A DNA stretch of 64,000 nt from NCBI GenBank assembly GCA_030760725.1, contig JASWHV010000013.1, positions 40,334,699 through 40,398,698 of the forward strand, read 5' to 3'. This DNA comes from Neostapfia colusana (lineage: Eukaryota > Streptophyta > Magnoliopsida > Poales > Poaceae). The translations under genes and the position numbers were made by a program. Positions 31,205 through 42,871 of the stretch are shown here, one piece after another (positions within the stretch are counted from its first letter, which is position 1; each line of letters opens with the position of its first letter). Below the pieces are notes generated by a model. That model had not been told where the DNA came from and did not search any database. It worked only from the letters and a program-made list of their open reading frames with translations.

Positions 31205-34101
31205 TGTGATGAAGCCACGCCCGGGAATCGCAGTGGGTGGTGCCGTGCGATGCGGCACCCAACAGCAAGCATGAAAAGAGGCGTAAAAACATAACGAGAC
31301 CATTTTGTTACTCAAGATAAGTTCTTTTACAACATAAGTACACACACAGCGGAATGTAAAACTATCTGGACAAACTACTCACTCTCGACCCTAACAACGC
31401 CGAAGAGAAGTCGTTCAGCCCGTGAAACACTTCCTACTAGCTTCACCAAGGAAAGGCAGCGGCTAGGTTTCCGATTAGTTGAACGAACCGTGAGGTTTGT
31501 CGTCTCACCGAATAACCCTCTTCATAGCAGGCATCCTGCTACCTGCAAAAACAACTCATAAGCAACCGTGAGCACTAAGGCTCAGCAAGACTTAACCGTC
31601 ACTCCTAAACATGTAACTCTAAATGCAGGGGTAGTAAGACAGTAGGAATAGGAATTTGCAAAATGCAGCTTGACTAAACTTGATCCTTATATTCAGATTC
31701 TTATAGCCTTCATTTTACTGGTCCTCACTCCTCACAACATCGGAAGTCCACAATCAAACAAGAAACGCTTATCCCGATGTTGCTAGCCTAAGGCGGAAAT
31801 GAAATTTAGTTGGCTCTATATCTACTTCAGTCAAGGTTCCAATACAGTGATTAATCCACAACACAGCAAGTTAAGAGACTTAGTTCCTCTTCTTACTACG
31901 TCACGGCGCAGTGGGCAAGTATGCTCAATCCTCTTCCGCGAGCGACGGTGATTCGAATCAACAACAACCCGGAATACATGACACATACACCCGCCTCAAA
32001 AGACTCTCTCAAGAGCTCTTTCTTACGTTGTATGCAGCAACCTTTCAAACGACACCCCGAGGTAGAAAAATGCTTCGTGCAGAGCAGGATGGTCCTCTAC
32101 GCGGACACGTCGAAGTTGCCCGCTAAAGGATTTACACCTCCCGCCTTCTCAACGCCATTCCCACGCGAAGGATGAGTTTATATATCATGGTCCATCGAGT
32201 TACATCGGTTTCATGGGTCCCATACCCCACTATATATCCGGTACAGCTCAATCTTGTCCAGCAGGGCCGCATACATACGGTCCTTAACCGACACGGACGG
32301 GGCTACAACCAACCTCCACATTTGCCTTACCATCCCGGTCCAGGTCAAATGTGGTCTCAAGCATTGTCACACCCATCGCAGGTCGAGACCAACCTTGAGC
32401 GCTCTATCCTACAGGAACATCCCCGTCCCCATCTCATATTCATGAGGGTGCTCTTATCATTTATATCTCGCGAGTAACTCCATTACTCGAACTTTCTCGC
32501 GAGTAGCTTTTTACTACACGACTTATACCGAGCTAGCTATGACATTAGCCTATCATCTACAACGAGGCAAAGCCTACACTAAACCTTCTACTCAGGTATG
32601 TAATAGCCATGCAAGTGGGTTTCAATCATCCTAGACATAATGCACAAAATCAAGTCTAATAATCATGAGGTGAAGTAAAGCAAAATTTAAAATGGTAACG
32701 ATATGCAAATCGGGGCTTGCCTTGCTCAACGGTTTTGTTAGAAGCTAGGAGTTAGTCTTCCTCCGGAGAATTTGCAAAACTCGTCACGAGATGGAGATCC
32801 TCGCTGCGAAGTCGAAACCTCGTCGAACGTCGACATCACATGCTATTAAGATGATTTATGCACAATTATTCAAAAGCAATTTAGAAAATGATTCAAAACC
32901 GTTGTACCAGTTAACTCACACCAAAAAGGGACAAACAACAGCAAGGTTTCTGTTGTTAGATCTACAACCATAGAGATGATGAAAGCTAGGGTGAAAAGAG
33001 ATACTAGTAATCACCATGTGATTAAGTCCATTATATGAACACTTAAACCTAAAAGATGGTAACTCAAGTTCCAGAGGTCCAATGAAGCTGAGAATTTAAC
33101 CACAACCTCTATGGAAGGTATTTAGGCAGTGTGCAAAAATTGAGCTCATGAAATGGCTTCATGTGAGCACAACAAATCCTTATGTGTTTTTCACTAATCT
33201 GCCTTTACCCCCTAGATATTAAGCTTTACTATGCTGCAAAGTAGACTTTTTGTGAATTAAAAAATGTCCTGAGTCCATAGGAATTGGTTTTACCATTTTT
33301 GGAGTTTCCTACATGGAGCTATGAATTTTACAAGGATTGGGGAAAAGCTGAAAATGTCTCTGTTCATTTTCCCATTTTTCAGAGACATAAGGAATGAACA
33401 CATCATTTGACCAATCAAATCGGGTCCAATGCCTCTGAAATTTTTACTTAAGTTATAGGAATTATGTAATAATATCCTGTCCAAATTTGGGAATTTTCCA
33501 ATAAACAGAACTCCTGTAAAAATTCATACAAGATTTTCCTTAAATGAATTAATGAGCCAAATACAGGGATTTTCGTAAACATTGGGCTGCACCCCTGGAC
33601 AGTTCTCTTTTAGAGGAATCCAAAAAAATTTGTTTCACAATTTTTGGACACTCCTACACAATGTTATGGCTCTCCAAAGTTTGAACTAAAGTGGGAAAAT
33701 CTGGAAAATGTTTAAATGCCGACAGTGGGTCCCGTCTGTCATCCCTAACCTCCGGACTCGCGCCCAACAGGGCAGTGGTCGCCCCCTCCGGCGAGGTCAC
33801 CGGAAAAGCACTTTCCAGCCACCTCCGGACGCCCTGCTGGCCGCCCCCCGTTTTCCCCCACGCTGAACACGTTGGTGAGGTCGCCGGTGGCTGAAACTCG
33901 CCGGAAAACAGGGTGCACCGGCCACAGCAAACCCTAGGGCTCCGGCGAGGTCTTGCACGGTGAATTCTACACCAAATGGTCGATTCTTGGGCTCTAAAGC
34001 ATCATGAGATCATGTAGAAGACCGGCATGAGGTCGAAACAAGCCGGGGAGCGCTCTAAACCTATCGGCACCGTGCGCCCGACATGGTCCAGCGCTGTACC
34101 C
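31205..34101 (-). repeat. B LTR2, left part
   Basis: It matches LTR1 from its first base to GCGCTGTACCC (34091-34101), then sequence identity stops abruptly. The hairpin at about 32500-32522 has one arm mismatch (CTACACG). LTR2 resumes at 39280. Relative to LTR1 about 1.1 kb (23646-24750) is missing. Confidence 0.92.
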
Positions 34102-37100
34102 CGTTCCCGCGGCGGCCGAACACCCCGGCGACGAGGTGCTCTCGTGGGCAGCTCCACAGAGCGGCTTTCACGACCGAGCAAGAGGGCCCTGGGACGCGCA
34201 GGAGCTCCATGCAGCTTCCACCCGAAGCACAGAGCTTGTCTCCGCCTCGGGCCGACGAATTTCGGGGATTCACTCCGGCCGGTGTAAACCGACCTTCAGG
34301 TATGATTCTACAAAATTCCTGATTAATTTTTGTTTATACACCACGAAACTTCGCACACACGGGCTAGACTTGAGGGCGCACCAGTTTGCTTTTGAAGCGT
34401 CGCTAGAAACACACGGTACACGGCGCAATTTCAGCCTTTCCAACGGCAGTTTTGGTAGATCACGTCGGGCACACGGTGAACCCTAATTTAGAGCCATTTC
34501 CGAGCTGTTTCATTCCCACGTCGAGGTTCCCTAGCGTCCGCTGGTGCTCTAGAGCTTGGAAACCGAAGCCTGGAAGGCTTAGGGCGTCGGGGCAACGTCA
34601 CCGGACTTCATCCGAGCCGATGCGCCATCGCGGGCTAGTTTGGGGGCCCTGCCAGCTCGGGAAAACCACACCAGCGTGTTCCTCACGTTGAATTAGGGGC
34701 TAGCGGCAAGTTTGAGCAGTTGAGATGGCCGGACTACCGAATCCGAAGCTGCTCCGGCGAGCCGGCGGCGGTATCGCGCCGGGGCGCGAGGTTGAAGACG
34801 ACCTCGCCGGACCCGCCTGTCAGCGACTCAGGAGAGAGGGGGCCGGATACTCTGTGGCGCGGGATCGTATGTGACAGCGAAGGAAACAACCCTGTGACCC
34901 CGTGTGGCACTCTCACGGTAACTGACACGTGCCTCCTTGGTCCCACAGTCAGGTTTAAGCGTTTCTCGGAATTATTCAAATTCCAGAATTTCCCCAAACT
35001 TTACAAGAGCATAACTTTTGCTAGGAACCTCCAAATTTAGTGATTCAAATTGGGTTAGATTCAGATTGACAAACTCTATCCAAATATGCAACCCAATTTG
35101 TACGAAAGTCTTTATTTAATTCTGGAAAATTCTTTAAAGGTTTTCAGAAAAAAGAATTTTAGCGAGAGTTTGGTGTATTCAAAAATCCTCAAATTTTAAA
35201 AGAATATTCCCTAAGATGCTCTTAGACTCCTGTAAAAATTTCAGCTCAATTGGAGTTGATTTGGTCAGGAGAATTCAGATTGTAAGTTCCTGTATTCAAA
35301 TGAATACAGAAACATTTTCAGAGAATTCCCAAAACATGTAAATTCAGTTCTGGGCAATTCTTAGCTCCAAAAATCATAGGAAAAATTCATGCAAGCTCTA
35401 TGAACTATTATTGAAATTGTGGTTCACTGAGTTTGACATGAACATGGGCGTTACCTCAGAATTAATTCTTCTTTGCTTAATTGCTTAGAAAATTGTTCTG
35501 GATAAACCACTCACTGAAAAGTGCAAACTTTTGGTCCAGATAACTTTCTTGTGATAAGAAACTCACATGAAAAATTTTCAGCTCCATTGGAGCTCTGGTT
35601 CACCACTGTTATGTGTAACCTCTTAAGGGGATCAACACTTAAGTGGGAAAAGCACTTAACATTTGATCATAATGTTTGAACCCAACCCAAGCCACTAGCA
35701 CCAGTGTCATTTTAAATTCTTAAACAGAGTTCCAGTTTTAAAACTGTCATTAGATCTTATTAGCAAAAGCTTTTCAATTAAATACCTATGCATCATCATA
35801 TCGTGTAGCATATACGTGAAGAACGTGAGAAGAACTTAAAGTGAAGATCAAGGAGGAAGGAAAGCAAGTGATCAAGCTCCAAGTGATCGTCACTAACTGA
35901 TTGTAACCTTAGTCACCTACAAAACAGGCAAGCCCCAGTTTGCATTTGAACAGTTTTATAAAGCATTTTCATTTGTAGAGATCATAGCTTTGCATCGTTG
36001 ATTGCATTAAGTCTAGATGATATTGAAAACCCCACTTACATGACCAGAAATACCTAAGAGAGAAAGGGTAGAATAGCACCTCCTCGAGGGGATTTGGCTA
36101 TGCTAAATATTAGTAGGAAAGGTCCGGTAGAAGTCGAGTAGTTAGAAGCTACTCGCGAGTTTAGGGCTGGTTTACTCGGAACGGGTCCGAATTAGAAAAG
36201 ATGAGGAAAGTTCACACATAAGAAATGGAGACCGGGCAGGGAGGTTTATATGAAGCAGGTTGCAGGCCATGCGTGCATAGCCCTGCCTGTGTCGGTTAAG
36301 GCCCGTCCGTGCTTGGCCCTGTTGGACAAGTTTGAGTTGTGTACCGGGCGCATACTGGCTATATGGGACCCAGGAAACCGATGTACCTTGGGAGATCCAT
36401 AGTGGAACTTTTCCAACTGCCTTTGGCTTTCAGCGTCAGGGTAGCAGGAGGTAATCGCTTAAGAACATACCACTGCGGGTATGTACCTTGAGGGAGCTTG
36501 CGTACTTGGGGCAGTTGGACTGTGTCCAATGTGGAAGATCTTGGGAAAGGTGGCCGCATACAACGTCAGTCGAGGTTGCTGCCGGCAACTCGGAGTACGG
36601 GTGTACGTGTCGTGTAGTCCGGGTGTGTACTGATTCGAATCACTGTCGCTCGCGGTCATATGAGCATACTTGCCCACTGCGTCTTGACGTAGTAACAACT
36701 GGAACTGGTTATCTTTGAACTTGATAAGGCTGTGCTGTAACTTGTATTGCAACCATGATTGAATTAGAGATAGGCGCATTAAACTTTACTTTCACTTTGT
36801 GCAAGGAGCATCGCAACAAAGCGTTTCTTGTTAGATTGTGGAGTTGCGATGCTCTTCGGCTCAAGGTCTGCACAATGAGGCTTAAAATCTGAAAGTTAAG
36901 GATCAACTGTAGGCGAGTCCTTTATGCAAATCTAGCTAACCCAATTGCAACCGTCGTGCATGTAGAGTTTCTTGTTTAGGAGAGACGGATCAGTCTTGCT
37001 GAGCCTATGTGCTTACGCTTGCTATATAAGTGCTTTTGCAGGTTAGCATCGATGCTAAGATGGAGGTTGTCCGGTGAGACTCGGAGACTTCCGAGTCAGG

Positions 37101-37371
37101 TAACACATGGAGAACCCAGCTGCTGCTGCTTGTCTTCGTGTTGCTAGCGAGAGGAGTCCGCGGGCTGGACTTCATCTCGAGTGCTCTTAGTTATTCGACA
37201 AGAGTTGTTATAGACTTCCGCTGTAGCTATTTGATGTAAATTATTTACAAAGAAAAATTTGTAAGCTTCCGCTATTGTTTTATGTAATACGTTGTTCCTT
37301 GTATGTGTGCTGTTGGGTGCCGCACAACACGGCACCACCCAATGCGAGTCCCAGGCGAGTGGACTGTCACA
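34102..37371 (+). repeat. C LTR, 5'-truncated
   Basis: It aligns with solo LTR D from about 50400 onward (shared CTCGTGGGCAGCTC, CAAATTGGGT, CCAAATATGCAAC and AAACAGAGTTCCAGTTTTAAAA). It ends GGACTGTCACA before the PBS. The hairpin CGAGTAG-7 nt-CTACTCG is at 36135-36155. No gene is seen; GC-rich frames at 34027-35040 carry no known domain. Confidence 0.85.
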
Positions 37372-37373
37372 GT

Positions 37374-37386
37374 TGGTATCAGAGCC
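37374..37386 (+). other. C primer binding site
   Basis: TGGTATCAGAGCC two bases after the LTR end at 37371; tRNA-iMet type. Confidence 0.93.
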
Positions 37387-38908
37387 GCATTGTAATAGCA
37401 CACAGAATAAGGAAGGTATTACGACAAAAATTTAGGTTACGGTGAGGATATGGTACTAGGCCCATATAAGGATTACTATTAGCTTCATATGAAGGTGGCA
37501 AATTAACTTATTTCTTATGTCGGAAAATCTTGCATCTTGGGATGAGTTATGTCTTGGGGGGTGCACGTAAGCGCTGTCCACCAGTGCGCACAAGCTGAAG
37601 GGTGGAGCCCCACGGGTGGCAGGTAGTCCGATCCGCTTTAGTATCCTCTATGACTCTTCATGTCGTTTGGGGTACTCGAGCAACGCCCTTCCCTGGCATG
37701 CTGCGGGCAAGTTTGGGAAACCCCGTCACATGGTTAGTAACGTGAACACGTAGCTCAAGGCGTGTTTGGCTTGAGAACACCTGTGCGAGTGATGACGGAC
37801 GGGTGTAAGAACTGTATGGATACCGGGTTCGGTGCGCAGCCGGACCTGACGATTGAGTGTGACTTATGCAGGATTAACCATGAAACCGTTGTACGAATAG
37901 TACACGTTTGCGAATGACCATTTTAGTGCCACCTATGATACGTTTATGCCGGTATAATCCGGTTAGAATTTTATTTTTGTGAGGCTACGTAGTACCGACA
38001 TGCTTCTTACGGTGCATCAACGCCGTACTAAACTTAATAACCCCTTTCCTCTGAAGAAATGACTCATGAACTAACTTTCAACTAAAAACGGAAGTTTGAA
38101 ACAAATATTAGTTACTGAACTCTTATTTTGAGCTAAGATTCAAATGAGAGGAAGACTAGGCGTCAAAGATTTCAAAAACAGAGTGCTCTGTTTTCGGCAG
38201 GAATTCTTGCTGGACTTTAACAGACCATAACTCTGAGTATCTTGACCCAATTAAGGTGTATGATACGGTTCTGGAAAGATTTGCAAGTTCTCTACATATT
38301 CTTTGTAGACCTCCAGAGCAAAATCACACGCTAAATAGGTAGAAAGTGCAGAGAAAGGTAAACTGTTCAGAACCAGGACAGCAACAAACCTCTCTGGACC
38401 TTTCTGTTTTTAAGCCACAACTTTCTGTAGAAAAACCCTTAAGAAGCCTATGATACACCATTGGAAAGGTTATGAATGGTGCAACACTGTTGTAGTCCAA
38501 AGTTTAGGCAGATTCTTATTGTATTTGCATATACAACCGCGATAAAATCAGCCACATACAAAGGAGATGCTGGCAAATTTTATCCAGGAATTTTGTCAAC
38601 TTTGGAATATCATAACTCCTAATCCAGAGAGGATCTGAAGGCATATAAGCACTCGTTGGAAATATACTGAAGTTAACTTTAACTTTGGTATTCAACTTGA
38701 GTTAGGAAAATGCTCTTAACTAGACCAAAATCTGGAGATAGTGCATAAAGGTTGGTTCTGTACAGATAGGCTGGATAGCTATGCCTACTAAGGAGTTGTG
38801 TAAACATGAATTTCGTTACTGCTTTCATAAAGTTTTGACATAACCATGTTTTCATTAGTCTCACATACTGCTGATTTTTTTAACTCTTCTTAACTACATT
38901 TATGCAGT
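37387..38908 (+). other. C leader
   Basis: About 1.5 kb of non-coding leader between PBS and gag. Parts resemble the B leader read on the minus strand (for example GGTGGAGCCCCACGGGTGGCAGGTAG near 37590 against B 30690-30710). No gene is seen. Confidence 0.7.
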
Positions 38909-39279
38909 ATGGTTCGTACTCGCTCTAGGAGTAGGGCCGGAAGTTCTCGTCGAGGCGGTGATGCTTCCATTCCACCATCGGAACCACCATCCACGGGATG
39001 GATGGATCTTATGACTCGAGTCGTCGAGTATAATCAAGAGAACGCTAGGCTACTCCAAGAAGCAACACAAGAACACACACGCTTACTCCAAGCTTTGGTA
39101 CAGCAAGGTGTACTCCAGAACACGCAACAAGCCGTTCCATCTCGGGACGCTTATCTGGATTTCTTGGCGACTCAACCGTCAATTTTTACTGAAGCCACTG
39201 AACCCGTGGAAGCAGATCAATGGCTTTGTGTCATGGAGTCAAAATTCAGAGTATTCGAGTGTGATGAATACCAGAAGAC
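38909..39279 (+). pseudogene. gag: C Gag N-terminal fragment
   Basis: The ATG at 38909 opens a frame with a basic MVRTRSRSRAGSSRRGG start, then a helical MTRVVEYNQENARLLQEA segment and the beginning of the capsid domain (YLDFLATQPSIFTEATEP, QWLCVMESKFRVFECDEYQK). At 39280 the sequence switches to B LTR, so codons after QKTK are LTR-derived and the protein is truncated. Similarity to B Gag (YLDFLARQPPVFSEAKEP) shows that C is a related chromovirus. Confidence 0.85.
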
Positions 39280-39467
39280 AAAGTTTTTGGAGTATAATTC
39301 TTTCTCCTAGGTTAACATGTGCTGATCATGGGCTAGAGGAAATTTTTAACTCCCTCACATGTCCATATTTGTGTTCATCATTTCATGTGACACAGCTATA
39401 GTCATTTATCGCCTTAACTTTATTTCATAAGTTGAAATCAAACTTTACAAAAGTTAGGGCTGTTACA
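39280..39467 (-). repeat. B LTR2, right end
   Basis: It matches the last ~188 bp of LTR1 and LTR3, from AAAGTTTTTGGAGTATAATT to GGGCTGTTACA. It is followed by the PPT of internal2 (39468-39483). Confidence 0.93.
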
Positions 39468-39483
39468 TTCCTCCCCCCTTAAA
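39468..39483 (-). other. B internal2 polypurine tract
   Basis: TTCCTCCCCCCTTAAA on the plus strand abuts LTR2. On the coding strand it is an A/G-rich tract next to the 3' LTR. Confidence 0.8.
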
Positions 39484-39500
39484 AGAATCTCGTCCCGAGA

Positions 39501-41612
39501 TTACAAAAAGAAAGAAGAAGGGAGAATGACTATTGGACATGGTACAAACCAGTCGGGAAAATTTAAACGGAGAAATTCCTCGCTTTCCCACGTAGCTTCA
39601 TCAGCGGTGTGGTTGTTCCACAAGACTTTGTAAAATCGCAATGTCCGATTTCTTGTGGCGCGAGTCTTCTCGTCGATAATCTGTATCGGATACTCAGAAT
39701 AAGTGAGATCCGGTTGAAGATCCTCAATGTTATCCATACGAACCGCGGTTGGGTACTTAAGACATTTCCACAGTTGAGAGACGTGAAAAACATTGTGAAT
39801 ACCCGAAAGTGACGTCGGTAACTCCAGACGATAGGCCACAGGTCCACATATCTCAGTGACAGCAAACGGCCCGATGAATTGCGGAGCAAGCTTTCCCTTC
39901 ACTCCGAAACAATGAACTCCTTTCATCGGAGAGACACAAAGATAAAAGTGGTCCCCGATGTCAAAGTGAAGAGGTCGACGTCTTTTGTCTGCATAGCTTT
40001 TCTGCCGAGATTGAGCAGCCTTTAAATTGGCTTGGATCACCCGCACTCGTTCCTCGGCTTCATTCACAAGATCAATCCCGTAGACCACTCTCTCGCCAGA
40101 CTCACACCAATTCAGTGTTTTGCGGCACTTCCGGCCATAAAGAGCTTCATACAGGGCCATCTTGATGCTGGATTGATAACCGTTATTATATGAGAATTCT
40201 GCTAACGGTAGATGGTCATCCCAATTCTTCCCATGATTGATGACACATGCCCGTAGCATATCCTCCAGAATCTGATTTATCCTCTCCGTTTGACCATCAG
40301 TTTGCGGATGATACACTGAACTCCGAATTAAGTTGGTTCCCAAGGAAGCATGCAGTTGCTCCCAAAATCTGGATACGAACAACGCACCTCGGTCAGACAC
40401 GATGGTGCGGGGAACCCCGTGTAAACACACGATTCTCGAGATGAACAGCTCTGCATACATCTTTGCCACATATTTAGTATGGACTGGAATAAAATGAGCA
40501 GTCTTGGTCAAACGATCGACGATTACCCAAATAGAATCATGCTTGTTGGTCATGGGTAAACCGACGATGAAGTCCATACTTATGTCTTCCCACTTCCATG
40601 CTGGAACCTTCAGCGTTTGAAGTGGTCCGGCTTTCCTCATATGGTCGGCTTTAACCCGCCGACACATATCACACTCGGATACGTACTTCGCAATCTCTCT
40701 TTTCATCCGTGTCCACCAGAACTTAGATTTCAAGTCCTGGTACATCTTGTTGCTTCCCGGATGAATGGAGTACTTGGATAAATGTGCTTCATCCAGTATC
40801 TTCCTCCTCAATTTCATATTCCGGGGTACAACTATGCGGTTGTTAAACCATAGAGTACCATCTTCATCCTTGCGGAACATCTTCAATTCACCGCTGTCCA
40901 CTCTCCTTCGGATATGAGACATACCTCTATCTCTCTTCTGAGCCTCTACAATCTCATCTCGGATTGTAGGAATAAGAGCGAGGTTGAACAGCGATCCATA
41001 GGGAACTAAGCGCAGGCTTGGTTCTCCTTCTTCATGTGCAGCCATGGCTAAATGGTGAATGTGGGCTTTCCGACTAAGTGCATCGGCAACCACATTCGCT
41101 TTGCCCGGGTGGTAATGAATTTCAATCTCGTAATCCTTGATCAATTCGAGCCATCTTCGCTGCCTCATATTCAGTTCCTTCTGTGTGAAGATGTACTTCA
41201 AGCTTTTGTGGTCAGTGTAGAGATGTACTAGATTGCCTAGTAGATAATGTCTCCACATTTTCAATGTTAAGACCACTGCAGCTAGTTCAAGGTCGTGCGT
41301 CGGGTAATTCTGCTCATGACCCCTGAGTTGTCGGGATCCATACGCGACCACGCGTCCTTCTTGCATCAACACACAACCCAAACCGATGCCGGATGCATCA
41401 CAATAAACATCAAACGGCTTCGTAGTGTCTGGCTGGGCCAAAACTGGAGTTGTAGTGAGATGCCTCACTAATGTTTGAAAAGCTTGTTCACATGAATCGC
41501 TCCAATCATATTTGGTGCTTTTCTTCAACAGCTCCGTCATAGGTTTAGTGACTTTGGAGAAGTTGGGAATGAATCTCCGGTAATAACCCGCTAAACATAG
41601 GAAACTCCTCAC
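39501..41612 (-). CDS. pol: B2 RT thumb, RNase H, integrase and chromodomain (703 codons open)
   Basis: This is the longest open frame in the window. It begins in the RT thumb (SFLCLAGYYRRFIPNFSK), then RNase H (YCDASGIGLG, THDLELAAVVLTLKMW, YTDHKSLKYIF, VVADALSRK), the integrase zinc domain (YSIHPGSNKMYQDLKSKFWW, CDMCRRVKADH), the core with DFIVGLP, SDRGALF and HPQTDGQTERINQ (D, D, E all present), the GPY/F-like module and a chromodomain-like tail (YPIQIIDEKTRATRNR, VLWNNHTADEATWESEEF). The upstream border is a TAA at 41613-41615, so the ATG at 41612 is not a natural start. Isolated from gag and protease, it is still unlikely to work alone. Confidence 0.92.
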   Translation of the reverse strand: MRSFLCLAGYYRRFIPNFSKVTKPMTELLKKSTKYDWSDSCEQAFQTLVRHLTTTPVLAQPDTTKPFDVYCDASGIGLGCVLMQEGRVVAYGSRQLRGHEQNYPTHDLELAAVVLTLKMWRHYLLGNLVHLYTDHKSLKYIFTQKELNMRQRRWLELIKDYEIEIHYHPGKANVVADALSRKAHIHHLAMAAHEEGEPSLRLVPYGSLFNLALIPTIRDEIVEAQKRDRGMSHIRRRVDSGELKMFRKDEDGTLWFNNRIVVPRNMKLRRKILDEAHLSKYSIHPGSNKMYQDLKSKFWWTRMKREIAKYVSECDMCRRVKADHMRKAGPLQTLKVPAWKWEDISMDFIVGLPMTNKHDSIWVIVDRLTKTAHFIPVHTKYVAKMYAELFISRIVCLHGVPRTIVSDRGALFVSRFWEQLHASLGTNLIRSSVYHPQTDGQTERINQILEDMLRACVINHGKNWDDHLPLAEFSYNNGYQSSIKMALYEALYGRKCRKTLNWCESGERVVYGIDLVNEAEERVRVIQANLKAAQSRQKSYADKRRRPLHFDIGDHFYLCVSPMKGVHCFGVKGKLAPQFIGPFAVTEICGPVAYRLELPTSLSGIHNVFHVSQLWKCLKYPTAVRMDNIEDLQPDLTYSEYPIQIIDEKTRATRNRTLRFYKVLWNNHTADEATWESEEFLRLNFPDWFVPCPIVILPSSFFL

Positions 41613-42563
41613 TTAATGAACAGATGTTGGAGATTTCCAATTCAGCACTTGCTCGATTTTACTAGGGTCCACAACGATGCCTTCCGCTAAAATAATATGC
41701 CCATGAAACGGCACTTTGCTGATCCAAAACTCATATTTACTGAACTTTGCATATAGATTGTGATCCCTCAAGTGTTGGAGTACAATACGCAAATGTTCAG
41801 CGTGTTCTTCTTCTGACTTTGAATAGACCAAGATGTCATCGATGAAAACCACGACGAACTTGTCTAACTCCGGCATGAACACAGAGTTCATGAGATACAT
41901 AAAGTGAGCCGGAGCACTGGTCAACCCAAAGGACATGACAAGATATTCATAAACACCATATCTTGTCGAGAACGCCGTCTTAGGTACGTCTTCTGCCCGG
42001 ATTTTTATCTGGTGATACCCGGACCGAAGATCCATCTTAGAGAATACCTTAGCACCCACTAGTTGATCAAATAAAATATCGATGCGCGGTAGTGGATACT
42101 TATTCTTGATAGTGTCAGCATTCAGTGGACGATAATCTACGCATAGCCTCAAAGTCTCGTCCTTCTTCTTCACGAAGAGTACGGAACAGCCCCAAGGTGA
42201 TGAACTTGGGCGTATAAAACCTTTGTCCATGAGTTCATTCAGCTGCTCCTTCAATTCCGTTAGCTCCTTTGGTGCCATTTTGTATGGTCGCCGAGAAATA
42301 GGTGTTGTTCCTGGTGCGAGTTCAATCTTGAACTCTACATCACGTTCGGGCGGCATGTCCGGCAAGTCTTCGGGAAACACATCTGGATATTCACATACCA
42401 CTGGAATATCCTCAAGTTTAGGAGCTTCAATCTGATGCACTGCTGCAACTTGTTGTGATGGATCCACAAGGTTCAATGTGTTGCAACCGTGTATTGGGGA
42501 ATTCAGTTGGACAGTCCAAGAGCTGATGTCAAAGACAGCTCCGTAATGTGTCAACCATGACAT
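41613..42563 (-). pseudogene. pol: B2 protease C-terminus and reverse transcriptase
   Basis: The open stretch covers MSWLTHYGAVFD of the protease, the RT N-terminus (EYPDVFPEDLPDMPPERDV), SSPWGCSVLFVKKKDE, DYRPLNADTIKNKYPLPR, SKMDLRSGYHQIKI and the catalytic VVVFIDDILVYSKSEEE. It ends at TAA 41613-41615 in the RT thumb. Upstream, a one-base deletion near 42563 breaks the protease frame. Unlike B1, the catalytic palm has no stop. Confidence 0.9.
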
Positions 42564-42871
42564 CCCAAGATAATATCAATCCTTTGGCCTTTGAGTATGA
42601 TAAGGCTCGGAGGATAGATGTTTCCACCCAAACATAAAGGTGCCCGAGAGACCATTTCATCAGTTGATATCTTGCCTCCGGGTGAGCTGATATGAAACGG
42701 ATGCTTAACTGTGCTAAATGGAAGATTATTCTTCAGCACATAGTCTCTGCTAATAAAATTGTGGGTGGCTCCGGAATCAAACAAAATGAAAGTGGGCTGT
42801 TCATGTAACGTGAACATGCCCGCTAACACTGGTTCGCCTTTTGCAATGTCCTCAATAGCAGTGTAATTAAC
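42551..42871 (-). pseudogene. pol: B2 protease N-terminal part, cut by solo LTR F
   Basis: It reads VNYTAIEDIAKGEPVLAGMF, then FILFDSGATHNFISRDYVL with the DSG active site, and stops in a wrong frame (ILGCHG) after a one-base deletion near 42563. At 42871 the coding sequence is interrupted by F and resumes at 46682 in the Gag C-terminal linker. Confidence 0.9.

Larger units (their letters stand above)
34102..39279 (+). mobile_element. Inverted fragment of another LTR retrotransposon 'C' filling a gap in B LTR2
   Basis: It contains, in plus orientation, an LTR lacking its first ~0.9 kb (34102-37371), a PBS (37374-37386), a leader and the start of gag (38909-39279). Neither junction is an LTR end and no target duplication is seen. 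Both breaks show short sequence identity (GTACCC on the left, AAAGTTTTT on the right). The related solo LTR D gives the expected full LTR layout. Confidence 0.85.

Noticed and set aside
37020..37035. TATATAAG near the C and D LTR 3' ends as a promoter
   Set aside because: It lies only about 300 bp from the PBS and is not kept in the B LTRs; too weak to annotate.
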